Positions 16,383 to 23,339 of a DNA stretch of 32,826 nucleotides are shown here, one piece after another. Numbering within the stretch: position 1 is the stretch's first letter; the number at the start of each line of letters is the position of its first letter. The DNA comes from Pseudomonadota bacterium (GTDB taxonomy: Bacteria > Pseudomonadota > Gammaproteobacteria > Burkholderiales > Burkholderiaceae_C). The position numbers were made by a program, and so were the translations under genes. Below the pieces are notes generated by a model. It did no database searches and was not told where the DNA came from. It saw only the letters and a list, made by a program, of their open reading frames with translations. The stretch lies in NCBI GenBank assembly GCA_021847345.1, contig JAJZTW010000048.1:1-32826 (forward strand). The letters run 5' to 3'.

Positions 16383-16943
16383 TCAGCAGCAGCGCCCCGC
16401 GCCCGTGCCCGCGCCCGGTTTGGGCGTGCAGCAGGAGCCGGCGGTCGTCGTCGCCGCTGCCGCCGAGCAGCAGGAGGCGGAGGCCGCGGCCGGCGCCGGG
16501 GTGCAGCAGGACGCGGCAGGCGCCGCCGCCGGGGTGCAGCAGGCGGAGCCGCTCGCGCTCGGCGCCGCCTCGCGGAACACCGGGATGTCGCCCAGGGTGC
16601 GGTAGTGCTCCCAGGCGATGCCCTGCGGGTCGGTGACCCAGTGCTTGTCGCTGCGCGCGTAGCAGCAGGTGGTGGCGCCCTCGTCGAGCAGCCCGGCGTC
16701 GGCGGCCTGCGCGCGCAGCTTGAGCTCGGCCAGTTCCTCGTCGGTGTCGGCCTGGATGCCCAGGTGGTCGATGCCGGGGCTGGCGCCGCGGGTCGAGATC
16801 GCGAAATTCAGCCGCGGGTCGTCGAGCATCCACTTGGCGTAGTCCGCCTCCACCCGGGCCGGCTCGGCACCGAACAGCCGGGTGTAGAAGGCGATGCTGG
16901 TCGCCAGGTCGTCGACATGCGTGTGCACGTGGAAACGTTTCAT
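16383..16943 (-). CDS. arsI: ArsI/CadI-family non-haem iron dioxygenase with a Cys-Cys-rich tail
   Basis: Vicinal-oxygen-chelate fold enzyme related to ArsI, which cleaves the C-As bond of methylarsenite and aromatic arsenicals, and to CadI. In the first 125 residues, His5 or His7, His60 (GIDHLGIQ) and Glu112 (AWEHY) fit the Fe(II) triad, and Cys93-Cys94 (TTCCYARSDKHWVTDP) matches the arsenical-binding pair. Residues 126-186 are an Ala/Pro/Ser/Thr linker with five Cys-Cys pairs at 135, 146, 158, 171 and 185, the last two residues being Cys. Family members normally stop near 130-160. GGGAGAG precedes the ATG. The name arsI is by similarity; a CadI-like metal-binding role is the alternative. 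Confidence 0.8.
   Translation of the reverse strand: MKRFHVHTHVDDLATSIAFYTRLFGAEPARVEADYAKWMLDDPRLNFAISTRGASPGIDHLGIQADTDEELAELKLRAQAADAGLLDEGATTCCYARSDKHWVTDPQGIAWEHYRTLGDIPVFREAAPSASGSACCTPAAAPAASCCTPAPAAASASCCSAAAATTTAGSCCTPKPGAGTGAGRCC
16495..16543. repeat. duplicated 16-bp unit in the arsI tail
   Basis: GCCGGGGTGCAGCAGG appears at 16495-16510 and 16528-16543, 33 bp apart, exactly 11 codons. On the coding strand both copies encode Cys-Cys-Thr-Pro-Ala, so at least part of the tail grew by in-frame duplication. Confidence 0.85.
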
Positions 16944-16964
16944 CGATGCTCTCCCAGGAAATCG

Positions 16965-18035
16965 TCAGGCTCGCGCCTCGTACCAGCCGCGCGTGGCGCC
17001 CACCACGCGAACCACCAGCAGCATCACCGGAACCTCGATCAGCACGCCGACCACGGTGGCCAGCGCGGCTCCCGACTGGAAGCCGAAAAGGCTGATCGCC
17101 GCCGCCACCGCCAGCTCGAAGAAGTTGCTCGCGCCGATCAGCGCCGACGGGCAGGCGATGGCGTGCTGCTCGCCCAGCGCGCGGTTGAGCAGGTAGGCCA
17201 GTCCGGAATTGAACAACACCTGCAGCAGGATCGGAACGGCCAGAAGCGCGATGACCAGGGGCTGGCGCAAGATGGCTTCGCCCTGGAAGGCGAACAGCAG
17301 CACCAGCGTGGCCAGCAGCGCGACCATCGACCACGGGCCGATGCGTGCCAGCGCGGCGTCGAAGCGGGCCTGGCCCTGGCGCAGCAGCAGCCGGCGCCAG
17401 GCCTGCGCCAGCGCCAGTGGCAGCACGATGTACATGAGCACCGAGAACAGCAACGTGGACCACGGCACGTGGATGGCCGAGATGCCCAGCAGCAGCGCCA
17501 CGATGGGGGCGAAGGCGAACACCATGATGGTGTCGTTCAGCGCCACCTGCGACAGCGTGAACAGCGCGTCGCCGCCCGACAGCCGGCTCCACACGAACAC
17601 CATCGCCGTGCACGGCGCCGCGGCCAGCAGGATCAGGCCGGCGATGTAGGAGTCCAGCTGGGCCGCCGGAAGCCACGGCGCGAACAGGTGGCGAATGAAC
17701 AGCCAGCCCAGCACGGCCATCGAGAAGGGCTTGACCAGCCAGTTGACGAACAGCGTGACGCCGATTCCGCGTACGTGGCGCCGCACTTCGTGCAAGGCCC
17801 CGAAGTCCACCTTCATCAGCATGGGGATGATCATCACCCAGATCAGCACACCCACCGGAAGGTTCACCTGGGCGACCTGCAGTCCTCCCAGCCATTGAAA
17901 CGGCGCGGCAAAGGCCTGCCCGAGCACGATGCCGGCGACGATGCACAGGAACACCCACAGCGTGAGCCAGCGCTCGAACACGCTCATCGGCGCGCCGCCG
18001 GCCGCACGCGCGACCACCTCGCATTGCGCGCTCAT
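16965..18035 (-). CDS. acr3: arsenite efflux permease Acr3 (ArsB type 2)
   Basis: A 356-residue, ten-helix inner-membrane permease that exports As(III) (and sometimes Sb(III)) using the proton gradient. The essential Cys in helix 4 is Cys142 (LAAAPCTAMVFVWS) and the Glu in the ninth helix is in ASNFFELAVAAAI; NWLVKPFSM is a family motif. The start at 18035 overlaps the arsC stop as ATGA, giving translational coupling; Met17 (MSVFERWLT) is the alternative start nearer the usual N-terminus. Confidence 0.95.
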   Translation of the reverse strand: MSAQCEVVARAAGGAPMSVFERWLTLWVFLCIVAGIVLGQAFAAPFQWLGGLQVAQVNLPVGVLIWVMIIPMLMKVDFGALHEVRRHVRGIGVTLFVNWLVKPFSMAVLGWLFIRHLFAPWLPAAQLDSYIAGLILLAAAPCTAMVFVWSRLSGGDALFTLSQVALNDTIMVFAFAPIVALLLGISAIHVPWSTLLFSVLMYIVLPLALAQAWRRLLLRQGQARFDAALARIGPWSMVALLATLVLLFAFQGEAILRQPLVIALLAVPILLQVLFNSGLAYLLNRALGEQHAIACPSALIGASNFFELAVAAAISLFGFQSGAALATVVGVLIEVPVMLLVVRVVGATRGWYEARA

Positions 18036-18460
18036 GAACGGGCTCCCAGGCCGAGGGCTTCGCGCACCGCGGGTACCAGGCGGGCGCGAATGTCGTCGCG
18101 CACGCGCAGGAAGCTCGCCAGTTCCTCGCCGTGCGGGTCGTGGAACGGCAGGTGGATGCTGCGCACCGGGCGCGGGAACACCGGGCATGCCTCGCGGGCG
18201 TTGTCGCACACCGTGACCACGAGGTCGAAGGGCTGGTCGAGCAGGGTGTCGAGGTCCTTCGGGTGCAGCCCCTCGGTGGGCAGGCCGGCCAGGCGCAGCG
18301 CCTCGATGGCGCCGTCGGCGACCCTGGGTTGCGGGCGTATGCCGGCCGAGCTCGCGTGCACCAGCCCGGCCAGGTCGTGGTTGAGCAGCGCCTCGGCCAT
18401 TTGCGAACGACAGGAATTTCCGGTGCAAAGCACCAGTACCTTGTGCACCGACGGGGTCAT
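18032..18460 (-). CDS. arsC: thioredoxin-coupled arsenate reductase
   Basis: Low-molecular-weight phosphatase-fold enzyme that reduces As(V) to As(III), 142 residues. The P-loop CTGNSCR places catalytic Cys12 and Arg18, and Cys85/Cys92 in VVTVCDNAREACPVF are the shuttle pair (equivalent to Cys10, Cys82 and Cys89 of the Gram-positive pI258/Bacillus type), so thioredoxin rather than glutaredoxin should recycle it. The start ATGA overlaps the arsR stop. The mini-thioredoxin at the cluster end is a possible but unproven reductant. Confidence 0.94.
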   Translation of the reverse strand: MTPSVHKVLVLCTGNSCRSQMAEALLNHDLAGLVHASSAGIRPQPRVADGAIEALRLAGLPTEGLHPKDLDTLLDQPFDLVVTVCDNAREACPVFPRPVRSIHLPFHDPHGEELASFLRVRDDIRARLVPAVREALGLGARS

Positions 18461-18825
18461 GCGTCCTGCTCCTGGGTGGATCGATTGCGGGGGGCGCGGC
18501 ACGTTCCCGTGGCGCCGGCGGGCGCCGCGGGCAGGCAGGGGTTGCCGCCGCAGCAATTGGCGGTGAGAAAGCCGAGCAACTCGTCCATCACCGGGTAGTC
18601 GGCGGCATAGATCACGAAGCGGCCTTCCTGGCGCTTGCTCGCCAGCCCGACGCGGCTGAGGTGGGCGAGGTGGAAGGACAGGGTCGGTGCCGGCAGAGCC
18701 AGGCGCTCGCCGATCGCCCCGGCGGGCATGCCCTGCGGGCCCGCCTGCACCAGCAGGCGGTAGATGGACAGGCGGGAGTCGTGGCCGAGCGCGGCGAGCA
18801 GTTCGGCGGCGTTCAATGTTTCCAT
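18457..18825 (-). CDS. arsR: ArsR-family As(III)-responsive repressor
   Basis: A 122-residue winged-helix repressor of the SmtB/ArsR family; binding of As(III) releases it from the operator. The DNA-recognition segment is ALPAPTLSFHLAHLSRVGL. The metal-binding Cys residues are in a C-terminal ANCCGGNPC segment (Cys91, Cys92, Cys97), like Acidithiobacillus ferrooxidans ArsR (95, 96, 102) and unlike the ELCVCDL helix of R773 ArsR. First gene of the cluster. Promoter and operator overlap immediately upstream and there is no Shine-Dalgarno, so the mRNA may be leaderless. Confidence 0.94.
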   Translation of the reverse strand: METLNAAELLAALGHDSRLSIYRLLVQAGPQGMPAGAIGERLALPAPTLSFHLAHLSRVGLASKRQEGRFVIYAADYPVMDELLGFLTANCCGGNPCLPAAPAGATGTCRAPRNRSTQEQDA

Positions 18826-18860
18826 ATTTCAATAATCATGGAAATGAAGGCCGCTGTCAA
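18826..18860 (-). promoter_or_regulatory. arsR promoter with overlapping operator
   Basis: On the minus strand a perfect -35, TTGACA (18855-18860), is followed after 17 bp by GATTAT (18832-18837), then ATG at 18825. The usual start 7 nt past the -10 falls on the A of the ATG. An inverted repeat ATTTC-N10-GAAAT (18826-18845) covers the -10 and most of the spacer, as expected for the operator of a SmtB/ArsR repressor. Confidence 0.7.
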
Positions 18861-18880
18861 GCCCCGGCCGCGGCCGGGGC
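18861..18880. repeat. perfect 20-bp palindrome abutting the arsR -35
   Basis: GCCCCGGCCGCGGCCGGGGC is its own exact reverse complement and ends one base before TTGACA. It lies 13 bp after the stop of the upstream glcG-like gene. It may act as an end-of-transcript stem for that gene, without a T-run, or as an upstream protein site. Confidence 0.6.
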
Positions 18881-18893
18881 ATCGCAACCTCAA

Positions 18894-19319
18894 TCAGGCG
18901 TGGCGCAGCCCCGCGGCCTCGATGCCGGCCTTGACGATGTTCTCGTCCTCGTCGCTGGTGCCGCCGGAGGCGCCGGCCGCGCCGAGCACCTTGCCGTCGG
19001 CGTCGACGATCAGCACCGCGCCGGTCTGCGGGATGAACTTGCGCCCGCTGGCCGTGGCGATGGTCGCGAAAAACGCCGGCAGGGTCGCCGCGCGCTCGGC
19101 CAGCGCCCGGCTGTTGGCTCCCATGCCGACAGCCGCGGCCGCCTTGCCGGTGGCGATGTCCAGGCGCAGCGCGCTGGCGCCATCCTCGCGCAGGAAGGCG
19201 ATCAGGTCGCCGGCCGCGTCCACGACGGCCACGCCCATGGGCTTGTAGCCCTGCTGCCGTGCATGCTGGAGCGCTCCGTCGACGATGGCGCGCGCGGCGC
19301 CCAGATTCAATGTGCTCAT
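18894..19319 (-). CDS. GlcG/HbpS-like heme-binding domain protein
   Basis: A 141-residue member of the DUF336/HbpS family, whose members bind haem, cobalamin or act as accessory proteins in glycolate and other operons. Conserved elements are ARAIVDGALQHARQQG, MGVAVVDAAGDLIAFLR, KAAAAV and PQTGAVLIVDADGKVLGAAGASGG near the C-terminus. It is a cytoplasmic form: no signal peptide. Located between the MocR gene (stop 37 bp upstream) and arsR, it may be cotranscribed with the MocR gene. Function unknown here. Confidence 0.88.
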   Translation of the reverse strand: MSTLNLGAARAIVDGALQHARQQGYKPMGVAVVDAAGDLIAFLREDGASALRLDIATGKAAAAVGMGANSRALAERAATLPAFFATIATASGRKFIPQTGAVLIVDADGKVLGAAGASGGTSDEDENIVKAGIEAAGLRHA

Positions 19320-19356
19320 GGTTTCCTGGTTTTCTGCTGGGAGTTTCGGTTCGGTC

Positions 19357-20790
19357 TCAGGCTTCGAGCGAGATCTCGGTTGCCAGGCGCCCGACCAGGC
19401 GCAGTGCGGCTTCCCGCTCGGGTGTCCACGAAGCCCCGGCGTTGAGCCGCAGGCAGTTGCGGTAGCGCGTGGACGTGGTGAACAGCGGGCCCGGGACCAC
19501 GATGATGCCTTGCGCCAGGCAGCGGCGATACAGTTCGATGGCGTCCACGCTCCTGGGAAGTTCCACCCACAGCACGAAGCCGCCGCTGGGGTCCGTCACC
19601 CGGGTGCCGTTCGGGAACGCGCCGCCGATGATCTGCCGCGCCGTTCGCACCTGTTCGGCGAAATGACGCCGCAACTGGCGCAAGCCCTGATCGTAGCCGC
19701 CATGGTCGAGCAGCTCGGCCACGGCCCACTCCACCACGCTGCTGCCTCCTCCGGTGAACGAGCGCTTGAGACTGGCCACCTCGGCGCTCCAGCGCCCGGC
19801 CTCGACCCAGCCGACTCCGCGCAGCCCGGGCGCCAGGGTCTTGCCGAAGGAGCCGCACAGCATCACGTTGCCGCTGCGGTCGAAGGAGCGCACGGCCCGG
19901 CGCGACTCCTCGGTGGGTGCCAGCTCGTTGCAGATCACGTCCTCGATCAGGGCCACGCCGCGGTGCTCCAGCAGCTCGGCCAGGCGCTTCTTGGAGGCCG
20001 TGGGCATCACGCTGCCCATCGGGTTCGACACCGTCGGCACGGCCACCACGGCCTTGATCTGCTGCGTGTCCAGCGCCAGTTCCAGCGCCTCGAGCGACAT
20101 GCCCCTGCGTGGCTCCATGGGGATTTCCACGGCGCGCAGCCCCAGGGCCTGCATGGCGCGCAGGAACCCGAAATAGGTCGGTGATTCGATGGCGATGACG
20201 TCGCCGGGTTGGGTGACGGCGCGCAGGCACAAGGTGACCGATTCGGTGCAGCCGTTGGTGACCACCACGTTGCGATGGTCCAGCCCGCAGCCCATGTTCA
20301 TGGCCCGGCGGGAGATCGCCTGGCGCAGTTCCGGCACGCCCATCGAGGTCGCGTAGCGCCCCAGGCTGTCGACGTGGCGTTGCGCGCTGCGCGCCAGCGC
20401 GCGCCGGATGCGCTCGTTCGCATACAGGCTCGGCGCGCCGGCGGCCGCGCCGAACGAGATGTACCCGGGCTCGCCCACCAGGTCGAGCACCGCATCGGCG
20501 ATGCCCTTGACTTCCACGGTCACCGGGCGAGTCGGCGGCCGGGTGGTCGCCGGAACCGGCGGCAGCGCGCGCGGTCGGCGCACGAAAAACCCCGACTTCG
20601 GGCGCGCCTCGATCACCCCGCGGTCCTCCAGGGTCCGGTAGGCCTGCACCGCCGTCGAGATCGACACCCCGTGCTGCTCCGACAGCGCGCGCACCGACGG
20701 CAGCCGGGCGCCCGGGCGCAGCGAGCCGGAGGCGGCCAGGCCGGCCAGGCGGTCGGCCAGGCTGAGGTACAGCGGGGAGTCGGCGGGCAT
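19357..20790 (-). CDS. MocR/GntR-type regulator with aminotransferase-like PLP domain
   Basis: A 477-residue regulator. Residues 5-75 are a GntR winged helix (LADRLAGL, LRPGARLPSVRALSEQHGVS, VQAYRTLEDRGVI), and residues 105-477 a fold-type I aminotransferase-like domain with the PLP lysine Lys317 in GSFGKTLAPG and PTYFGF/IEDV motifs. MocR proteins sense PLP-derived or amino-compound ligands and usually control a divergent transporter or PLP-pathway gene. Here the divergent partner is DUF2917-lysE. I chose the ATG at 20790; a frame to 20820 adds ten unconserved residues. Confidence 0.9.
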   Translation of the reverse strand: MPADSPLYLSLADRLAGLAASGSLRPGARLPSVRALSEQHGVSISTAVQAYRTLEDRGVIEARPKSGFFVRRPRALPPVPATTRPPTRPVTVEVKGIADAVLDLVGEPGYISFGAAAGAPSLYANERIRRALARSAQRHVDSLGRYATSMGVPELRQAISRRAMNMGCGLDHRNVVVTNGCTESVTLCLRAVTQPGDVIAIESPTYFGFLRAMQALGLRAVEIPMEPRRGMSLEALELALDTQQIKAVVAVPTVSNPMGSVMPTASKKRLAELLEHRGVALIEDVICNELAPTEESRRAVRSFDRSGNVMLCGSFGKTLAPGLRGVGWVEAGRWSAEVASLKRSFTGGGSSVVEWAVAELLDHGGYDQGLRQLRRHFAEQVRTARQIIGGAFPNGTRVTDPSGGFVLWVELPRSVDAIELYRRCLAQGIIVVPGPLFTTSTRYRNCLRLNAGASWTPEREAALRLVGRLATEISLEA

Positions 20791-20851
20791 GCCCGCATCA
20801 TGGCAGAAAGCCAGGCCCACGGCAGCGCACAGTTGCCCCGGAATCGATGCA

Positions 20852-20891
20852 GTACAGATTCCAGCAAGCCGTCCATGTACCGGTACAGATT
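20852..20891. promoter_or_regulatory. candidate MocR operator: direct repeats plus palindrome
   Basis: GTACAGATT occurs twice, at 20852-20860 and 20883-20891, start to start 31 bp or about three helical turns. The second copy is part of a perfect palindrome TGTACCGGTACA (20876-20887). MocR regulators such as GabR and PdxR bind spaced direct repeats; these lie in the 186-bp gap between the MocR gene and DUF2917. I infer this is the regulator's site. Confidence 0.6.
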
Positions 20892-20976
20892 GCCCGGCGC
20901 TGGGTCTGTCGCGCCAGGTCGCGGGTTCCTAGAGTGGATCCCGTGCGTCGTTGTCGCACGTCACCGGGAGACCACC

Positions 20977-21261
20977 ATGCAGCGCCTGGAGCAGGGAACC
21001 GTGTTTCGCCTCGAGCGTGCCGCCGGCGCGCGCATCATCGTGCGCGCCGGGCGTATCTGGCTCACCGAGAGCGCAAGCCCCGACGACGTGTTCCTGTCGG
21101 CTGGCCAGCAGCACGTGGTCGGCGGGCAGGGGTGCGTGGTCATCGAGCCCTACTGCGCCGCGGCCGCGGCGGTGTTCGACATCGTTCCGCGCGGGCGCCG
21201 CCAGCCCCCCGCGCGGCCGGCGCGACCACGCGCGGCCTGGCTGCGCGAGCGTGGGGCCTGA
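20977..21261 (+). CDS. DUF2917 domain protein
   Basis: A 94-residue protein with a cupin-like strand segment (FRLERAAGARIIVRAGRIWLT is the family core, followed by ESASPDDVFLSAGQQHVVGG) and a basic Pro/Arg-rich C-terminus. Function unknown. DUF2917 genes are common beside LysE exporters in betaproteobacteria (recalled from knowledge). The ATG at 20977 follows GGGAGACCACC. It ends 2 nt before lysE, so both form an operon divergent from the MocR gene. Confidence 0.8.
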   Translation: MQRLEQGTVFRLERAAGARIIVRAGRIWLTESASPDDVFLSAGQQHVVGGQGCVVIEPYCAAAAAVFDIVPRGRRQPPARPARPRAAWLRERGA

Positions 21262-21263
21262 AC

Positions 21264-21872
21264 ATGTCCCACGAAGCCGTGCTCGCCTTCGCGCTGTTCG
21301 CCTTCGCCGCCTCGATCACTCCCGGCCCGAACAACCTGATGCTGCTGGCCTCGGGCGCCAACCATGGCTTCCGGGCCTGCGTGCCCCATGTGCTGGGCAT
21401 CGCGTCGGGCTTCCTGGTGCTGGTGGCCTCGGTCGGATTCGGTCTGGCCGCGGTATTCACGCGCCTGCCGTGGGTCTACACGGGCATGCGTTGGGTCGGC
21501 GCGGCGTACCTGTTGTACCTGGCCTGGCGCATCGCCACCGCACGCCCGCCGGGTGATCGGGGCCCGCGCGAAGCCGTGGCACGGCCGATGAGCTTTCTCG
21601 GCGCGGCGGCCTTCCAGTGGGTCAATCCCAAGGCCTGGCTGATGGCGCTCAGTGCCTTCAGCACCTACGTGCCGGCCGCCGGCGGCACGCGTGTGCTGCT
21701 GGGGGCCGTGCTGCTGTTCGGCGCCATCAACCTGCCCAGCATCACGGCCTGGGCGCTCGGCGGGGCGCACCTGCGGCGCCTGCTGCGCACGCGCCGCAGC
21801 GTCGTCGTCTTCAACCTGTCGATGGCCGCGCTGCTGGTGGCCTCGCTGCTGCCCATGCTTCGGTCGCCCTAG
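21264..21872 (+). CDS. LysE/RhtB-family amino-acid exporter
   Basis: A 202-residue, six-helix inner-membrane exporter. The conserved ITPGPNNLMLLASGANHGF motif is at residues 20-40 and PKAWLMALSAF in the fifth helix. Substrate cannot be assigned. Its stop TAG straddles the left border of the 164-bp palindromic element that begins at 21871, so only the T of the stop is outside that repeat. Probable target of the adjacent MocR regulator. Confidence 0.88.
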   Translation: MSHEAVLAFALFAFAASITPGPNNLMLLASGANHGFRACVPHVLGIASGFLVLVASVGFGLAAVFTRLPWVYTGMRWVGAAYLLYLAWRIATARPPGDRGPREAVARPMSFLGAAAFQWVNPKAWLMALSAFSTYVPAAGGTRVLLGAVLLFGAINLPSITAWALGGAHLRRLLRTRRSVVVFNLSMAALLVASLLPMLRSP

Positions 21873-22034
21873 GAGCCTGGGCGGCAGAGGGAGCCGTCGC
21901 GAAATCCGCCAGGGGCGAGGACAGTTCGGCGGGGGCGAGGAGCCCATAGTTGGCACTATGGGCGACGAATCGACGCCGGAATGGACCGTCCCTGGCGAAT
22001 TGCAGCAGGCTCGACCTCTGCCGCCCAGGCTCCT
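21871..22034. repeat. 164-bp palindromic repeat-like element (MITE or REP-type candidate)
   Basis: The ends are a perfect 20-bp inverted repeat: AGGAGCCTGGGCGGCAGAGG at 21871-21890 and its reverse complement at 22015-22034. Inside, CGCCAGGG (21907-21914) pairs with CCCTGGCG (21990-21997), and CCCATAGT-TGGC-ACTATGGG (21943-21962) is a perfect central hairpin. The nested symmetry lets the whole unit fold as one cruciform or RNA arm. No ORF or obvious target-site duplication. Whether it is multicopy cannot be told from this window. Confidence 0.7.
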
Positions 22035-22131
22035 CGGGCGCTGCTCTGCGTGGCGACGTTGCGCCGGGCAGCCGCTCGCGTGCCGTCACTATCATGCCGC
22101 GGGAGCGACAGCGCCACGCCGAGAGCCCGAC

Positions 22132-23223
22132 ATGCCCACCCGAATCGCCGACCTGCACATCGCTGCCGAGGAGCTTCTTCCTTCCCCCAGTGAACTGCGT
22201 GCCGCGGTGCCGGCCGGCGAGGCCGAGGCGGCGTTCGTGGCGGGTTCGCGTGCCGCGGTACGCGACATCGTGCACGGTCGCGACGATCGTTTGATGGTGG
22301 TCACCGGCCCCTGTTCCATCCACGACACCGCCGCCGCGCTGGAATACGCGGCGCGCCTGCGCGAGGCCACGGCCAGCGTGGGCGACGCGCTGCTGCCGGT
22401 GATGCGCGTGTACTTCGAGAAGCCGCGCACCCGCCTTGGCTGGAAGGGCATGATCTACGACCCCGACCTCGACGGCCGGGGCGACATCCACAAGGGCCTG
22501 CTCAAGGCCCGCGCGCTGCTGGTCGAGTGCGCCAGGCTGGGGGTGCCGGCGGCCTCCGAGATCCTCGATCTGGTCACCCCCCAGTACTACGCCGAACTGC
22601 TGTCGTGGGGAGCCATCGGCGCGCGCACCACCGAGAGCCAGCTGCATCGACAAATGGCTTCGGCGCTGTCTGCGCCGCTGGGTTTCAAGAACCCGACCAG
22701 CGGCAAGCTGCAGACCGCGGTGGACGCCATCGTGGTCGCCGCCCAGTCGCACCGCTTTCCGTCGATTTCGCTGGAAGGCCGCGCCATTGTCGTGACCACC
22801 ACCGGCAACCCCGACTGCCACCTGATCCTGCGCGGGGGCGACTCGGGGCCGAATCACGACGCGGCCAGCGTGGAGGCCGCGGCGGCCGCGCTGCGAGCCG
22901 CGCAACTTCCGCAGCGCGTGATGATCGATTGCAGCCACGCCAACAGCGGCGGCGATTTCCGGCGCCAGCCGCAGGTCGCCGCGGACGTCGCCGCGCAGAT
23001 CGCCGGCGGCAGCCGGCACATTCTGGGCGTGATGCTGGAAAGCCACCTGGTCGAGGGACGACAGGCCCTCGCCGGTGACCCGGCGGCGCTGCGCTACGGC
23101 CAGAGCATCACCGATGGCTGCATCGGCTGGCAGGCCACCGTCGACGTGCTCGGCCAGCTGGCCGACGCCGTGCGCGCGGGGCGCCGGGCCAGGGGGATCG
23201 AGCGCCCGGGCGAGCCGGGGTAG
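22132..23223 (+). CDS. aroG: 3-deoxy-7-phosphoheptulonate synthase (type I, AroG/F/H)
   Basis: First shikimate-pathway enzyme: PEP + erythrose-4-phosphate to DAHP, metal-dependent, cytosolic. The 363-residue protein shows VVTGPCSIHD with the conserved metal Cys, YFEKPRTRLGWKGMIYDPDLDG (PEP/E4P site), GARTTESQLHRQMAS, GFKNPTSG, and DCSHANSGGDF containing the metal His. Which feedback amino acid it responds to cannot be called. TATCAT (22090-22095) sits 37 bp upstream of the ATG as a possible -10. No other aro genes are nearby. Confidence 0.95.
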   Translation: MPTRIADLHIAAEELLPSPSELRAAVPAGEAEAAFVAGSRAAVRDIVHGRDDRLMVVTGPCSIHDTAAALEYAARLREATASVGDALLPVMRVYFEKPRTRLGWKGMIYDPDLDGRGDIHKGLLKARALLVECARLGVPAASEILDLVTPQYYAELLSWGAIGARTTESQLHRQMASALSAPLGFKNPTSGKLQTAVDAIVVAAQSHRFPSISLEGRAIVVTTTGNPDCHLILRGGDSGPNHDAASVEAAAAALRAAQLPQRVMIDCSHANSGGDFRRQPQVAADVAAQIAGGSRHILGVMLESHLVEGRQALAGDPAALRYGQSITDGCIGWQATVDVLGQLADAVRAGRRARGIERPGEPG

Positions 23224-23233
23224 CCCGGCTCGC
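23210..23233 (+). terminator. stem-loop at the aroG end, possible terminator
   Basis: GCGAGCCGGG-GTAG-CCCGGCTCGC is a perfect 10-bp stem with a 4-nt loop that includes the aroG stop codon. There is no T-run after it, so intrinsic termination is not certain; it may protect the 3' end. Confidence 0.45.
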
Positions 23234-23271
23234 GGGTCGCGCGGATCTGCGCGCGGCTGCCGCCTGCCTTG

Positions 23272-23300
23272 TTGCCGGCAGACCGCGGTGCGGTCACAAT
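23272..23300 (+). promoter_or_regulatory. candidate marR promoter
   Basis: TTGCCG (23272-23277), 17 bp, CACAAT (23295-23300), four matches each to the sigma-70 hexamers, predicts a start near 23307, about 33 nt before the proposed marR start. The ATCAG-type palindrome found before the two catabolic operons is absent here, so there is no sign of autoregulation by that motif. Confidence 0.45.
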
Positions 23301-23339
23301 GAAAGGATTGCCGGCGCGATCGCGCTGCCCGTACTGTCG

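Noticed and set aside
15820..18024. Reading the 734-codon minus-strand frame as one fused protein
   Set aside because: Only its last 185 codons encode the sigma factor; the rest overlaps arsI and acr3 in another frame and lacks recognisable domains.
16605..18566. 653-codon plus-strand frame opposite the ars genes
   Set aside because: Antisense to acr3, arsC and arsR, with shadow-frame composition and no motif.
18861..18880. Calling the 20-bp palindrome a terminator
   Set aside because: There is no loop and no T-run, and it adjoins the arsR -35; the evidence does not separate terminator from protein site.
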